Assembly (NCBI GenBank): GCA_033065855.1
Contig: JAVXUO010003085.1
Span: 62,001 to 126,000 of the forward strand
Direction: 5' to 3'
DNA from: Escallonia rubra
Taxonomy: Eukaryota > Streptophyta > Magnoliopsida > Escalloniales > Escalloniaceae
Length of the DNA: 64,000 nucleotides
The notes beneath the pieces are model-generated. The model was not told the DNA's origin. It saw nothing but the letters and a program-made list of their open reading frames with translations, and did not search any database. The position numbers and the translations under genes were made by a program. Shown here in pieces: positions 1-12,092 of the stretch (its first letter is position 1; each line of letters starts with the position of its first letter).

Positions 1-10
1 ACTATCAAAT

Positions 11-299
11 TTTTTTTTTTTTTTTTTAACTAAAAAAGGCTGGACCGTAAGGCTCTAATTCAACCGGCAGGGAGTATTACACCTCGAAGACCTATAGGGC
101 CGCCACATACATATGAGCCCCCAATTCCCGCACCTATGTCGGGGCCGAAGCGCACAAGAACCCGTATGTGGAGGCAGTGGAGCACATGCAGGGCGAGGAC
201 GTAAGTTTACCACCAACAAGTGCGGCGGGCATGATTCGAATACAAGGTGAGAAACTTGAATTGGAATTTTGGGAACCGCTGAACTAACCCTTGTTGGCC
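11..299 (-). mobile_element. tRNA-derived SINE (full-length-looking)
   Basis: Read on the minus strand, this segment starts GGCCAACAAGGGTTAG, has a box A-like TAGTTCAGCGG (276-286), a box B-like TATTCGAATC (233-242), a body of about 200 bases and an A-tail (the T run at 11-27). That order is the layout of a tRNA-derived SINE transcribed by RNA polymerase III. The six bases TCAAAT occur on both sides (5-10 and 300-305) and may be a short target-site duplication; the left copy runs into the T run, so its length is uncertain. No coding capacity is expected. Family name not assigned. Confidence 0.6.
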
Positions 300-305
300 T
301 CAAAT

Positions 306-1800
306 GTATTATTGTAGGAAGGTAGTTGTTATTGAATAGAAACGTTGAAAAAATACGGCTAAAGAGTTATAGTAAAAATGTATTCTAACTTATATGTGAA
401 CTCTGCTTGTCTTCTAGTTATATATAACGATAACAATATTAAAGAGACTTTTAGCGATAAAATTAAAGTTAAATATGTAAAAGTGAAGTTTAAATGTTAC
501 TTTTCTTATTTAAGCGGCAAAAGATACTAAGGTTAAACTACCCTTTATATATATTCTTTTGAGTGTATCACCAAAAACAGCTTTTACCAAGGACCAAGAT
601 CTGGTGGGGATCTTAACTCCTTCCATTGTCTAAAGTACTCAAAAATAAGAAACCCTATGGTTTTATTCCCGCTCCATCCTCTTTGAAAAATAAAAAATCA
701 TGGTCTGAAACTTAATCGATAATTAATTTCTTGAAAAGAAAAACCCAGGAGCCAATACCGTCGATTTTCACGGCCCACCAAACCACTTCCAAACCTCCAC
801 CATCCACCAATCCACGCAACCCTTTCGCGGGCGTCGTCCACCACCCCAATCATTGACGGCGAACCAGCACACGTTGCGCCACCATCATCCACGGCGCCAA
901 TCCTTGACAGTGAACCAGCACGTTGCTAGTTCAAGCCACACCACAGGGGGAGTTGGGGCGAGGCCGGGTTTCGTTGATTTTCATTTTGCTTTGGCAAGAG
1001 CCGCTACTACTTTAGCACGGGACTAGCATTTTGGTTTTGCCAATTTAAAACTGAAAGGGTATGCCAAATCAAGCATGAAAAAGTTTTTGCTGCAACCATT
1101 AGGGCGCTCGTTTCTTGTTACGTAAGTTATAAATTTGATCCTCCTACTTTTATTTCAAATTTCATGTAGTCCTTTTTCTTTCGATTCGGTCCCATTTGTC
1201 TTCCACAAAAACTGCGTTGCCCATTGAGCCGATTTTAATTGGCTGAAAAAATTTAGGAGGGAAAACACAAAAAACTCTCATACCATTAAAAATTCTAAAA
1301 TCATTCAAATCTGTACAAAATATTCATTTCTCTACAACTCGTATTAGTGACACAGACCAATCACCATCACTGCATCACCATCTCAACACTCATCTCAACT
1401 ACCGAGACTCCTCCACCACCAATAAATATTGAATTTGGTCTTGAACGGTCAAGACCGATAGATCAACGAGACTAATGTGATAGAAGGAAGGGTTCAGAAA
1501 ATTGGAAGTGAATTTATCATACATCCAACAGTTTCGGATCGTTGAATTTATTAATCCTAGACTATCTAATATTCTTTATTTTTTCACCCGCTCTCAATCA
1601 CACAACCGCTCGCTTGTCCACGCAGCGTCACTTCTACGAGTCTATATCTCAAAGTGAAGGATGCGGGGTACATGCTAAGGTCCCTTCTCATTTCTCATCT
1701 CTAATCTCCAAGTTGTTACATTCCAATGTATTGATATTGTTAGGTCTAAAAACAGAGAAAAATCACTTGTTCCATATGGTCAAGTAAGTTTGTAAAGATT
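306..1800. other. Intergenic, nothing recognised
   Basis: AT-rich sequence with scattered short open frames that have no codon pattern or family resemblance. A GC-richer patch at about 770-960 is C-rich on the plus strand and looks like degenerate repeat. No terminal repeats or RNA gene found. Confidence 0.5.
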
Positions 1801-2108
1801 ATGCACTTGGCTCAAATGTCCACTTGGCAATAAGAGATCCAGTTTTAGTGCAAAACTGATAAATAATTAACCTGTGAAAGAATAACTCGATAAATGAAAT
1901 AATGTACATCTGAAAACACCAGACCCACCTATATTCTATATCACAACCATTCCTAACACCACAAAACATGCGCAATAAATCTAGTGACCATTCTCCACCT
2001 TCATAATCAAAGATGAAGCAACACCCAGTTCTGGGCATGATTTCAATCTATATACTTCACTCCTATATACACTTTCTTCAGTCCCTCCACCATGAACATG
2101 ATAAATAG
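1801..2108 (-). other. Probable 3' UTR / downstream of TRM-like gene
   Basis: This stretch lies directly downstream of the stop codon of the minus-strand TRM-like gene. It is AT-rich and has no conserved open frame. The exact polyadenylation site cannot be set from sequence alone. Confidence 0.4.
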
Positions 2109-5100
2109 TCACGACATATCCTGCACCATTTCTTCGATAAGATCTCTAGTAATTTGACCTTCCATCTCTTTTCCTAGAATTTCAATATCATCATTCAACA
2201 ACTCCAACCATGGGGTGGACTGCAAATCTACATCGACCATACTATCGAGTGAGTGATAAGATTTGTCTGCTGAAGGGTATACATATGCGCGTATAATCTC
2301 CCAGACACGATCCAATAAGTTTTTTCCTCGTGGAGGTCGCAGCACGGTACCAAAAGCCTTTCTCCTGAATTTAGACACGGCTACACGTGGTCCAAGTACC
2401 GTTGAAAGTGCTTCATTCAGTAAATCAAGTAACAGCTTGTGATCTACATTCTTCTCACTGTTATCTTTCGCAGACCCTTCATTATCCCTGGTCATTTTCC
2501 TGTAAGATTCTTCCACTTCTTCAAACACCCTGTTGCAAACAGGCTTCGCAAAAGGGTCCCACCTTGACAAGGATCTGTCAGATGAACCATCATACAGACC
2601 AGAAGCAACAAGCAAATGTCTTAGGTAAGCTTCTGCCTGGTCCTCGAACTCCATTTCAGCCTCCAGTGGCTGCTCTCCAATCGTTGTCTCCTCGGAACCA
2701 TAAGTCTCAAGGTGACTTAGTTGCCTCCGCAGCTCTGCAAGATCGAAAAGCAAGAGTGTTAATTAGATTTCCTAGCCCTGGAGATATAAATACAGGCATC
2801 ACAAACTAGTTATCTAGAGTAATCCTCAGATAACGTTGCCAGGACAGCTTGCCAATAGCATTATCGGTGTTAAAGAGTGCACTGAAGCAACACCTAACTA
2901 GACCTCCTTTACGATAATCTTACCCCCACCAGACCCAACGAGAATTCCTTTATGTAATTACATAGATGATTTGGCCCCTCTCGGTTTTTTTTACTCTTTC
3001 AAATACCAAATACTTGGGCACTTCAGACTGAGACCACGATTTGCAATCTGTAAAATAGCTAACATAGTGCAGATAAATATGATGAATATGTCCACCTGAC
3101 TCTGCTCACTCTTAAGCCGATTTCAGCGGTTACAGAAAGAAATGCAAAAGAAGAGAACAAAGGGTAAAATGCGAAAGAAGAGAACAAAGGGTAAGTATCA
3201 TCAATCAAGAGCAGATTCTACCATATCGTTGATCCTAAAATTTTGCAATATGTGCACCGGAACCGGACAAAAGAAAACCAACATAAGCAGAATTGATCTT
3301 GCAAAAACATGCACAAGACTCCAGCGATGGTCTGCAGAATATCAGATGTGCAGCCCTGCCGTATAGCTGACTGCTTCCACGTTTCGAACTCGTGACCCCT
3401 AGGTCAAAATGGAGCAACCTTATCATTGATCAAGGCTCACCTCCTTCACGACGACATGGGATTTGTAAAGACTGTTCAGTAACAATATTTCTAGTCTGCC
3501 CTACATGTCCTTCCTCAAGAATATCAATGAGTGTTATTTGGCCCTCTAGTAAACCAACAATATTCAGTAAAACTGCACTACCTGCCTTCCAAGTTGGCCT
3601 TCCCTAGCAAGCGTGTTCCAGAAACAGTATTATCTTCTATGCAGTGTAGTTGCTTACTGATAACATTTTCACAGCTTTATAATAAATTATGAGCCTAAAA
3701 CTGCTTGGGCACATTAGAAGGCATGAGCATTCTTCACATGTTCTTGTGCACAAAAAAAGCCATTGCTGATAAGTGACTACAGTTCTGCTTCAGAATCACA
3801 TAGCCATGCAGAATGCGTGTCCACAAAACTTTAACACGCCATGTTGCTTCTGCAAAAAGCCAAAAAAAAACAGATTTTTTTCTTACCACTCAGGTTAGAG
3901 CTTATTTCTCTAAAAACGTCTGGCAAACTATTATCCTCTGACGGAGGTATGTCAGATGTTGATGTTGGGCTGAGATGCTCTGCTGGCCTCCAGAACTCCT
4001 CATGCACACTACTGCACACAGATGCAGGGCTTGGTGGCACCTCAGTTGAATTCTCCTATGATCAAAGGATACAACATGATTAAAGACTAACCAAAGGCCA
4101 CCTATTGGGTCTCCATATATCATTTTCTTGAGAAAAACAAATAAAAAAGATTCTTACATGTCTCTCGCTAAAATTCATCATGACGGTTGGTCCACTCATT
4201 ATATCCTTAATGAAATCACGTTCATTTATACGTGATTCCTCAGCTGATAAGATCTTTCTGCCAAACAGCCTCCCTCTAAGAGTAAAACTATATTTCAAAC
4301 TGGAAACCTTCTCCCTCAAATTGAACTTTTCTTTCTTTTGTCTATTCACCTTCTTCATAACCTTTTCAATGGCTTCATGCCTCCGCCTGATATGGGCCCC
4401 AGTTAAAATACGGCGATCCTCTAAAAGAAGCTTCCCAAAAGATGTTCCTGCGACGGGTGCCGACATAGATCTAACGAGGCTCCTGGGAGACAATTCCTTG
4501 TGGAGGATTAAATCTTCATCAGGCCCACATCTAAAAGATCTGCTTTGCATATCCTGTTCAGCTTTTGTACTGTCCCAGTAGCTCACATTGTTTTCGGCAT
4601 TTAAATTATCCCTGGATTGTTCAGGTCTGCACCTTCTATTACCTAGTATGGAGGAGCTTGAGCTGCTATGCATAACCCTGGCGATATTCTCACGCGTTTC
4701 TCTATTCATAACATTTCTCAGCCTCTCTGACAAGTATCTCCTGGTATCTTTACTGATGAACTCAGGAGAACCTGTTCCAGTGTACTGAATGTCACTTCTA
4801 TAAGATCTTGTAGATTCCGAGCGAAGCAAATTCATTCCAAGGTCCCTAGTAACACTTTCTCTGACCTGTTTAGCTATACGTTGAGCTATTTGTTTCGGAT
4901 CTGAGGGCTTTTCACTATAAGGAGTCTCAATTCCACATCCTCTGACCATACCTGTTTTGAGAGATTTTCCCTGCAACTCACATTTCAGCCTTTCCTTCAC
5001 CTCTGCAAGAAAATCTTCTATGCCACCTCTCTCTTCTGAAGTGCCTGAAGAACTTGCCCAGGATTCTTCATTATTGCAAATATTATCAGGGCCAGGCCTC

Positions 5101-8100
5101 AGGATCACTATTTTTGTGGGAGCAGAAGATACAACCTTCTTCTGATCAGGGATCACTAAAGCGGACCGCTCGATGTCTCTACTTGGCATTCGGCTCCTTG
5201 TAGAAAGAGGCTCCCTTTTCACAGCTGGTAATACATCACTCTTATATGCACGATGTTCTGAATCACCTATTTCCTGCCCACTTGCTTTAACAGCATGTCG
5301 GTCAAGTCCTCCAGGATTCTCACTCGAAGTCATTCTCCCAGAATTTGCATAGAGAACCATCTTTTCCTTGTTCAGTTTCTCTTGCGCTACCCACTGGCTA
5401 GATAAACTGGCTGGTTCAACAACTTTCGAACACTCCATTAGCCTTGCAGCCTGCCATGCTTCAAAATCTTTCTTGAACTTCTGTAGTTCCTCTTCTTGAG
5501 GATGCTCTCGAGGCCTAGGCTTGTCCAATCTCGTGCTCTTCATGCTACCACTCCATCGATCAGGATCTCTGTCCTTGTTCTGGTGAAAGGAATCAAGCGT
5601 AATCTGTCTCGAAGACTTTGAGGAAGCAGGGGCATGGCCAACTGAGCCATTTCTAGCCTGTTTGTCAGTTGAAGATTTGGGTCCTGATTTCTCTGCTGGC
5701 TGAGCTACGATCTTTGTATCTAATGGTAACACATCCACTCCCATAAGACGAGCCACAATGCTAGGTGCATTCGATCTCGTGTTTGGCCTTTTAGCTATCT
5801 CCTCTCTGATCAACTTCTTGATTGGAGCCTCAGTAGGATAAGAATGCTTTTCAAACCAGTCCTTGGGCACTTGGCAAGTGTGCTGGAAATTGAAGGCAAA
5901 ATACAAGTTAAAACTAGAGACATGCGCACGCGCTCAGATGCTTAGACACAAAGAAAGAGTAATTAAGTGGAAATAATATGAGGAGCATTTGGTTAACTAC
6001 ATTAAGTCAAGAATTGCAGCATCTCAATCAGTCATATTGGTATAAGAAAGCAAATAATAATGGAACTAAAACCTATAAAAGGGTTGATTACACCTATGTT
6101 CCTGATGTTAGTGCGAAATTATGGTCAAAGACATAAAGTTTGCAAATATAATAGTACATTACCAAAAAGACATGAAATTTGTGTCAGCCATGTCCATCTG
6201 TCATTTACCCGTTGAATACAAATGTTTGTTTTTGCTTTACTTTTACATTGTAGTACAACCCTCATACAAGTGTGCTGGAAATTGAAGGCAAAATACAACT
6301 TAAAACTAGAGACATACACACGCGCTCAGATGCTTAAACACAAAGAAAGTAATTAACTGGAAATATGAGGAGCATTTGGTTAACTACATTAAGTCAAGAA
6401 TTGCAGCATCTCAATCAGTCATATTGGTGTAAGAAAGCAAATAATAAAGGACTAAACCTATGTTCCTGAGGTTAGGGCGAAATTATGGTCAAGGACATGA
6501 AGTTTGCAAATGGACAGTACGTTACCAAAAACATGAAATTTATATCAGTCGTGTCCATCTGTCATTGCCCGTTAAATAAAAATGTACTTTTTTGCCGTAT
6601 TTTTAAATCTTAATACAACCCTCATACACTATATAAAATAGTATATGTTGAATATAACTTTCAAGCCCTAATTTCCAAATTAGGGTTTGAGACCGTAATT
6701 TCCAACACCACTGCCCTTCAACCCCACGCCCATCTCTACCTTCAATCCAAAAAAACCAAATCCATCACCTAATCAAACTCTTCCAATATGTTAAGTTACC
6801 ATATGCTCTAAAAGCTTAAGCTATTAGAGAATGGGCCCAACAATGTTATCATGCTTTAATACTCCCCCTCACGTGCAAACCCCTGATTGCACGTGGAGAG
6901 ACAGATTAAGACAGAAATAAACAGAAGGGGACCAGATATGCAAGCGGGAAGAATTGAACCCAAGACCTTGCCAAACCAGAGCTCTGATACCATGTTAAGT
7001 TACCATCTGCTCTAAAAGCTTAAGTTGTTAGAAAATGGGCCCAACAATGTTATCATGCTTTAATACAATATACCGTCGCTGAGCCACCACGACCTTCATT
7101 GTCACAAATCAATAGTAGTGTCGCGAGCCACAATCACTACAAAATGCAGTGACCTCCGCAGTCAGTGGTATGTAGGAGATCGTCATATGTGATTGTGACC
7201 GATGCAAGGTGGTGGTTGATGTTATGGCTTGCGGCAGCGAGGTAAGCAAAAATGATGATGCATTGCAGCGGCAGCATAAACTGGTGACGACGATGGAAAA
7301 TCTTGGTGGGGGCTGAAACTGGAGCGTCTTGGTACTGGAGGGCTGGCCGATCTAAAGAGGTGACCAATCTGGGCGCCGGCAGTGCTGCAATTTGAGGAAG
7401 ATGGATGGTGGCTGTTTGGCAGATTGAGGTGGGAAGTGTTTGTAATTGGGGTTTGAGTAAGAACCATTGTCGTGCGAGACGATGGCAGATTGGGGTTGGG
7501 TTGGTGGGGCTACTGTGCAGAGGCACTAACATATTAAGTTGGGGGGGCTGCCGTGCAGAGATGGCGGTGACAGTGGACGAGGTGTTAGTTCGTTCTTTTG
7601 TGTCAATCTGAAATGTGGCAGAGGGGTTAGGCTGCGGCTTCGATGGCGGGTGGTGATAGCAGGGGTGGTTGGTGGCATTGGGTGGTGGCATGGTGGTTGG
7701 TCATGGAGGATATGGTGGTGGTGCGCGGTGGTCGGGGGTGTTAGGTTGGTGCGGCCATAGTGGTGATGGGGGGGTGGTCTATGATGTGGAGGCGGCGGTC
7801 TTGGATGGTGGCGCCAGTGGTGACCGGTTCTTGAAAATAAAGAGGAGATATAAAGGACATTTCAATAATTACCTTTCCAGTCATGGCCAATATTGTCATT
7901 TTGTTCAAAACCGTTACGAATTTCAAGATTCCGTTTGTTCAGCGAACATTACTGCTATCCAAAGTAATAGACACGCGTGTAATTTCACCTTAACCTCACG
8001 GACCTACATGTAATTAACCCTACATAGGAAACATTATATAGAAGACAAGAGATACTGACTATAGAAACAAACATTTGCTATTCACCCACAATGGAATTTA

Positions 8101-9503
8101 TCAACCAAAAGAAGCTATTCTAGAATATTTTCCAACTTAAAATAAATTAGCCTACAGTAACAAGGCGGCATTTCTATTCCTGATCCAGTATAAGGAGATC
8201 TACTGAAAGTGCAAAATTAGAAGAAAATCACAGCCAGAACGTTCAAGATCTCAGTCTGACACGAGATCCAACAAGAGCCACCCCAATCTCAGATGGAGTT
8301 ACTCTCACAAGAACCGGACCAAAAACTCTCCCAAAGAGTGTCCCCTTGGCAAGAGAAACTAAGAAAGACTTTCTCCCTTAGGACTCAAAGAGCCTTACAC
8401 TCGCTTTGGATTTTTTCAATAACAGATTATGACACCTTTGATACCGATTAGAGATTCACAAGGAATTATAAGTCCTAGAGCCTATCCCACAACAAAGGAC
8501 TGTTTGGTTATCCCTTTTTCCTTTTAAGGGGGGAGAGGGAATGGCTTGAGATTTGTCTACGTCCATTCACTGTAGAGGAAAAACCTGCCAAAAGGACCTC
8601 CGAAGGGCTTTCTAACTTTGGTCAGTTTTAGTTCTCAGTATCTACAAACTAAAAACAGAAATTTCTTTCCAAAGAAGGATATATCTAGAGGCCGTAGTGC
8701 ATCGGGTGGTAGGCAACTTTGAACACAACTTTGGAAGTGGAAACATAAGTAGAAAATGAAAGGGAAATTAAACAGCCATAACAGTTATTATTAAGCACCT
8801 TAGGATGTTGCAAAATTATAACAAGGTAGATAGCGGTATTATAATATTATTACCGGTTCATCATCTTCTTCAAAACAATAGCTCTGGGAAGTTTCTTCTG
8901 GGAGTTCCAAGCTGTTCCGGGGAGCCTCTAGACCTGCAAAATAGAGAAATTGTAGCATTGTATTTTTAAGCAAGCAAGAATAAAGAGTCAATGTATAACT
9001 TTTCTTGTGACTTAACATTCACTTAGAAATGCAGAGTACGATTGATTTCTTAACACTAGCTAAAAGGACTTGGAAATGCACCCTAACTGCAACCGTATCT
9101 GAGAAGATGCTTCATGTCTGAACAACTCAATTACAAAAAAGGCCATGATCATCTTGGCAATGGTAACTCATGCTTACCTAGCTAAATCAACTTATTTCAA
9201 TGGGAACCACTTGAAACAAGACAGACAACATTCTGATTTTTATAATGCGTCCACTTAGACATGAGTATGACCAAAAGTATCTAATTTGAGTTCACTAAGT
9301 GAATCAAACTACTTCTAGTGGAGTCAAAATTATCACCATGCGAACTACATTATACAAGAGTACTGGGGTAGATTTCGACTGTCAGCAGCAAACCAAAGCA
9401 TTTTCTAATTCCTATTAAATTGCAGTCCCCTGAATCTGATGATCAAAACAGAATGATACTTACCACCAACATGTCTCTTATGTGCAACAACTTTCCTAGC
9501 CAT
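2109..9503 (-). CDS. TRM-like protein with VARLMG motif and C-terminal DUF4378
   Basis: Five coding exons on the minus strand: 9503-9464, 8933-8854, 5882-4158, 4055-3887 and 2734-2109. All introns are GT-AG, the phases agree, and they sum to 2640 nt (879 residues plus stop). The protein starts MARKVVAHKRHVG, has PRNSLELPEETSQSYCFEED at residues 19-38, SIVARLMGVDVLPLDTK around 81-97 (the DUF3741/VARLMGL-type motif) and ends in a DUF4378 region (about 745-875) finishing DLIEEMVQDMS. This order is that of the plant TON1-recruiting-motif (TRM/LONGIFOLIA-like) superfamily, which binds TON1 and microtubules and affects cell elongation and division-plane setting. The middle is Ser/Arg/Lys-rich and likely disordered. 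The start is the first ATG after an intron acceptor at 9513-9514, so a non-coding first exon lies upstream. Exact TRM subgroup not determined. Confidence 0.88.
2735..3886 (-). other. Intron 4 of TRM-like gene
   Basis: Splices the exon ending AACCTGAGTG to the exon starting AGCTGCGGAGG. A short tandem repeat of AAGAAGAGAACAAAGGGTAA lies at 3146-3194, and a degenerate SINE lies at about 3305-3425 (separate entry). Nothing else recognised. Confidence 0.75.
3305..3425 (-). mobile_element. Degenerate tRNA-derived SINE fragment
   Basis: On the minus strand the segment reads GATAAGGTTGCTCC, then GACCTAGGGGTCACGAGTTC, then GAAACGTGGAAGCAG and, 30 bases on, GGCAGGGCTGCACATC. The GGTCACGAGTTCGAAACGTGG stretch is a box B with its flanks, and the following part resembles the body of the widespread Au-type plant SINEs. 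The left (3') part is diverged and no target duplication is evident. It lies in intron 4 of the TRM-like gene in the same orientation as the gene. Assignment to Au type is by eye. Confidence 0.5.
5875..6626. repeat. Intronic tandem duplication (2 copies, 392 and 360 bp)
   Basis: Two head-to-tail copies, 5875-6266 and 6267-6626, both beginning CAAGTGTGCTGGAAATTGAA and ending ACAACCCTCATA. They are very similar with small indels; the second lacks about 30 bp present in the first. The copy boundary lies in the acceptor of TRM-like exon 3, so the acceptor with its first 7-8 exon bases occurs twice, at 5882 and again near 6274 on the minus strand. Confidence 0.9.
6789..7065 (-). mobile_element. 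TRIM/SMART-type miniature LTR retrotransposon
   Basis: Two 73-bp terminal direct repeats (6789-6861 and 6993-7065), nearly identical, flank only 131 bp. Read on the minus strand, the 5' LTR (7065-6993) ends CTTAACA and is followed at once by TGGTATCAGAGC (6992-6981), the classic plant primer binding site complementary to initiator tRNA-Met. Just before the 3' LTR is GTGAGGGGGAG (6872-6862), a polypurine tract. A 5-bp target duplication CAATA flanks it (6784-6788 and 7066-7070). With no coding region and a length of 277 bp it fits terminal-repeat retrotransposons in miniature, which rely on other elements' proteins. It sits in intron 2 of the TRM-like gene, same strand. Confidence 0.9.
7071..8853 (-). 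other. Rest of TRM-like intron 2
   Basis: A G/T-rich stretch on the plus strand (about 7400-7810, GGTGG-rich) creates long but low-complexity open frames on both strands that show no domain. The part from 7830 to 8850 is unique-looking AT-rich sequence. Nothing coding is supported. Confidence 0.5.
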
Positions 9504-11515
9504 CCTGCCCTGATTCAGGTCAATAAGGTGCAAAAAGCCTCCCATGCAAGCAGTGGCTCTGCCAAATTGCTGTAAGTGACCTTACTTATGCATCCTGCCC
9601 CATGAAACCCAATGCTGCAGGGTGTCATTCACTAAAAGGGACACAAATTTGGTTCACACCCTGCAGAGCCATAAAACAGATTATATCCAAAGTTTGATAT
9701 CCATATACCACTTAACAAGAAATGAAGATGGGCAAAAATTTTAGATACTGTAAGTCAAAGGAATGTCAGCGTATTAAGGCCCGACAGGTAACACCTCTCA
9801 AGATATGGATCACTTGATTTTATTCGCTAGAGAACAAGAAAATACCTATTTTTCATGCGTGCAAACTATATAGCTAAAAATAAGAGTGAATCAGCCGCTT
9901 CGCAGTTATTTCTGTTACCTTAACAACCACTCTCATACCAATCACTGAAATCATCCAATTTTTTGAAGAGTTTTTGGTTTCCACGTCTAAATGCGCTTCA
10001 CAATTCTGCTTAATATGCTACATGACAGCTACAGCCTACATGTCAATGTATTTTGTTCAGCACAACATTGAGCAAGTGTTTTACATAATACACAAAAAGA
10101 TGTGTCAAAAACAACTTCCGAAAATTATAGCACTTCAAAAACTTTCTCCACCAGATTGTGTACGAACTTGTTTCCCATCGTATGAAACTTCTGATGTTTT
10201 CACGAGAAACCAAGGGTTTGAAACATTTTCCTCACTTTTCCCCCTATTTTTTTCCCTAATTAATATGAATTCTCAAAAGATCTAAACTGGGAAACTCGTG
10301 ATTCGAACTTGCACATTCTCGTTAGCTAAATTCCCAAAGCGTCACAAAAGTACCATAAAGAGCGAATTAAGTTTAAAACTGAAATTATTGTGCTAATTAA
10401 GCTGTTTCTTTGCTATATTTGCTTGTGTGTATCCTGTTAAGTTGGTCAGAATAAACAGGCATGACTGTGCTGCAACAGGTCTTATTGCATGGAAAAAGCC
10501 AAGAGGTGACGATAGGCGAAGCAGCAAAGGCGAGATTTGCTGCCAAAATGCGAGTTTGAAGAAGTAGACTGGAAGCTGAAAGCCAGAATGGCGAAAATGG
10601 CACCGCGCCATATTCTTCAACCAAAAAAAAAATTCAAGACAAGGAAGGCAGCGATAACCTCCTTCAACTAAAGAAAGGACTTGCTCTCGTTCTTCTATCA
10701 TCCATTGGTCTGATTTTGGCCAGATATAGATTCTAAGGGTGTCCGCGGTTCATTCTAGAATGGTCAAACTTGATTAAATCCAAATGAAATCAGGTTTAAA
10801 GTGTTTGACAAAAAAAAGAAAGTGATTAAATATGCTTCAATGTGCTCAAACCTAATTAAATACAGAATTCTCATTTTCTTGTATTCTGATTTAATCAGTT
10901 TTGGAGAATCAGGTTTGACCAAAAAAGTTACCAAAATATCATCACATATGAACAGACATTAAATGCCTCATTTAAGTTTGAATATACTATATGGTCATTT
11001 TGCTATACTAAACCTACTTTCATTTTTATCCAAACACCTTCAATAACTTTCCATAAATTTTTCAAGGGAATTTAGCTACTCTGGTTTGCTTTAATTATGA
11101 TTGGTCACTCAGAAATTCCAAGTGCAGAATTCGACATCATTCTTCCCTATCAAAGAACATAAAATCACATGCAACTTAAATGAGTACAAATTAAAAGAGG
11201 CAATGAAATCCACGTAAATGAGAATAAATGAAAAGACGCAATGAACCATTACAAGTTATCATAATTGAACTCTAAAAAATTGTCTACTCACAACAGATCA
11301 CCACCCAGTAGGCCACCACCATTAATTGCAGAACAAATAAATCTCAAGAAAGAAAACCGATATGAAAATCTTCAACGCAAATGAAATCCACTGAATGGAA
11401 AAGGAAAAAAATAAACAATTCTGGACAGTTTAAGCGGGGAGCTAACTGAAACAATCAAATCTCAACCTAAACGCAGCAATTTAGAGCATTTCCAAATCAC
11501 GAAGAACGAACATAG
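9504..11515 (-). other. Probable 5' UTR intron of TRM-like gene
   Basis: On the minus strand GAATCAG precedes GGCAGGATGGC, so the ATG exon has an acceptor and an upstream non-coding exon is expected. The intervening sequence is AT-rich, with no conserved frame. A partial GATTCGAAC box B-like sequence at about 10302 has no other SINE features. Confidence 0.4.
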
Positions 11516-11840
11516 TCAAACTAACCAGGAGAGGACATCCGCAACCGCTAACTCAGAGAAATGCTCCCAAGTTTCAGGGTAAAGGGTCGTTATCAACGAC
11601 CTGTTCTGCAAGTGAAGATTCTCACGACATGAAATGTACGAGAGAATGAGGGTACTTGATTTTGACAGAGAAAAAGGTGGGATTTGCAGAGCTGGGGGGC
11701 TCTGAACCCTAGGAAGAAGAAGGAGAATAACAATAACAATAACAAGTAGTGGCAGTAATAAGAATAATGATGACGCCGAAAAAGATATGCTTTTAGCATG
11801 ACAGTCCATGGCTGGAAATACTCGGAACAGAAAGCCAAAG
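11516..11840 (-). promoter_or_regulatory. Candidate first (non-coding) exon and promoter of TRM-like gene
   Basis: On the minus strand this stretch is pyrimidine-rich (CTCCTTCTTCTTCC) followed by TAGGGTTCAGAGC and further C/T-rich sequence, as in plant 5' UTRs. The inference is positional: it is the nearest such stretch upstream of the ATG exon and before the intergenic repeats. No clear TATA box or donor site settles it. Confidence 0.3.
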
Positions 11841-11900
11841 GTCTTCTTCTCCCTTTCCTTTTTCTTTTTTCTTTTTTTTAAAAGTTTTTTTGGGGCTGTA

Positions 11901-12092
11901 TTGGTCCCAAACTTTAGCTGTGAAAGTTTAGGAGTTGAAGGTAAAGAGGACCAAATCAGTGTATCTGGTAGAAGTCAATCTGAGCACCATAATTTGGTCC
12001 CTAATTTAGCTGTGAAAGTTAAGGAGTTGAAGGTGAAGAGGACCAAATCAAATCAGTGTACTTGGTAGAAGCCAATCTGAGCAACATAATAA
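11901..12092. repeat. Direct tandem duplication of about 93 bp
   Basis: Copy 1 (about 11901-11993) and copy 2 (about 11994-12092) share TTTAGCTGTGAAAGTT, GGAGTTGAAGGT, GAGGACCAAATCA and CAATCTGAGCA in the same order with scattered differences. No gene is involved. Confidence 0.75.

Noticed and set aside
7137..7691. 184-codon open frame on the minus strand in TRM-like intron 2
   Set aside because: Composition is low-complexity (CCACC/GGTGG), overlapping frames are open on both strands, no domain is visible, and it lies inside an intron with consistent splice phases.
10393..10701. Two overlapping minus-strand frames of 75-102 codons
   Set aside because: No domain or conserved motif; they lie in the probable 5' UTR intron of the TRM-like gene.
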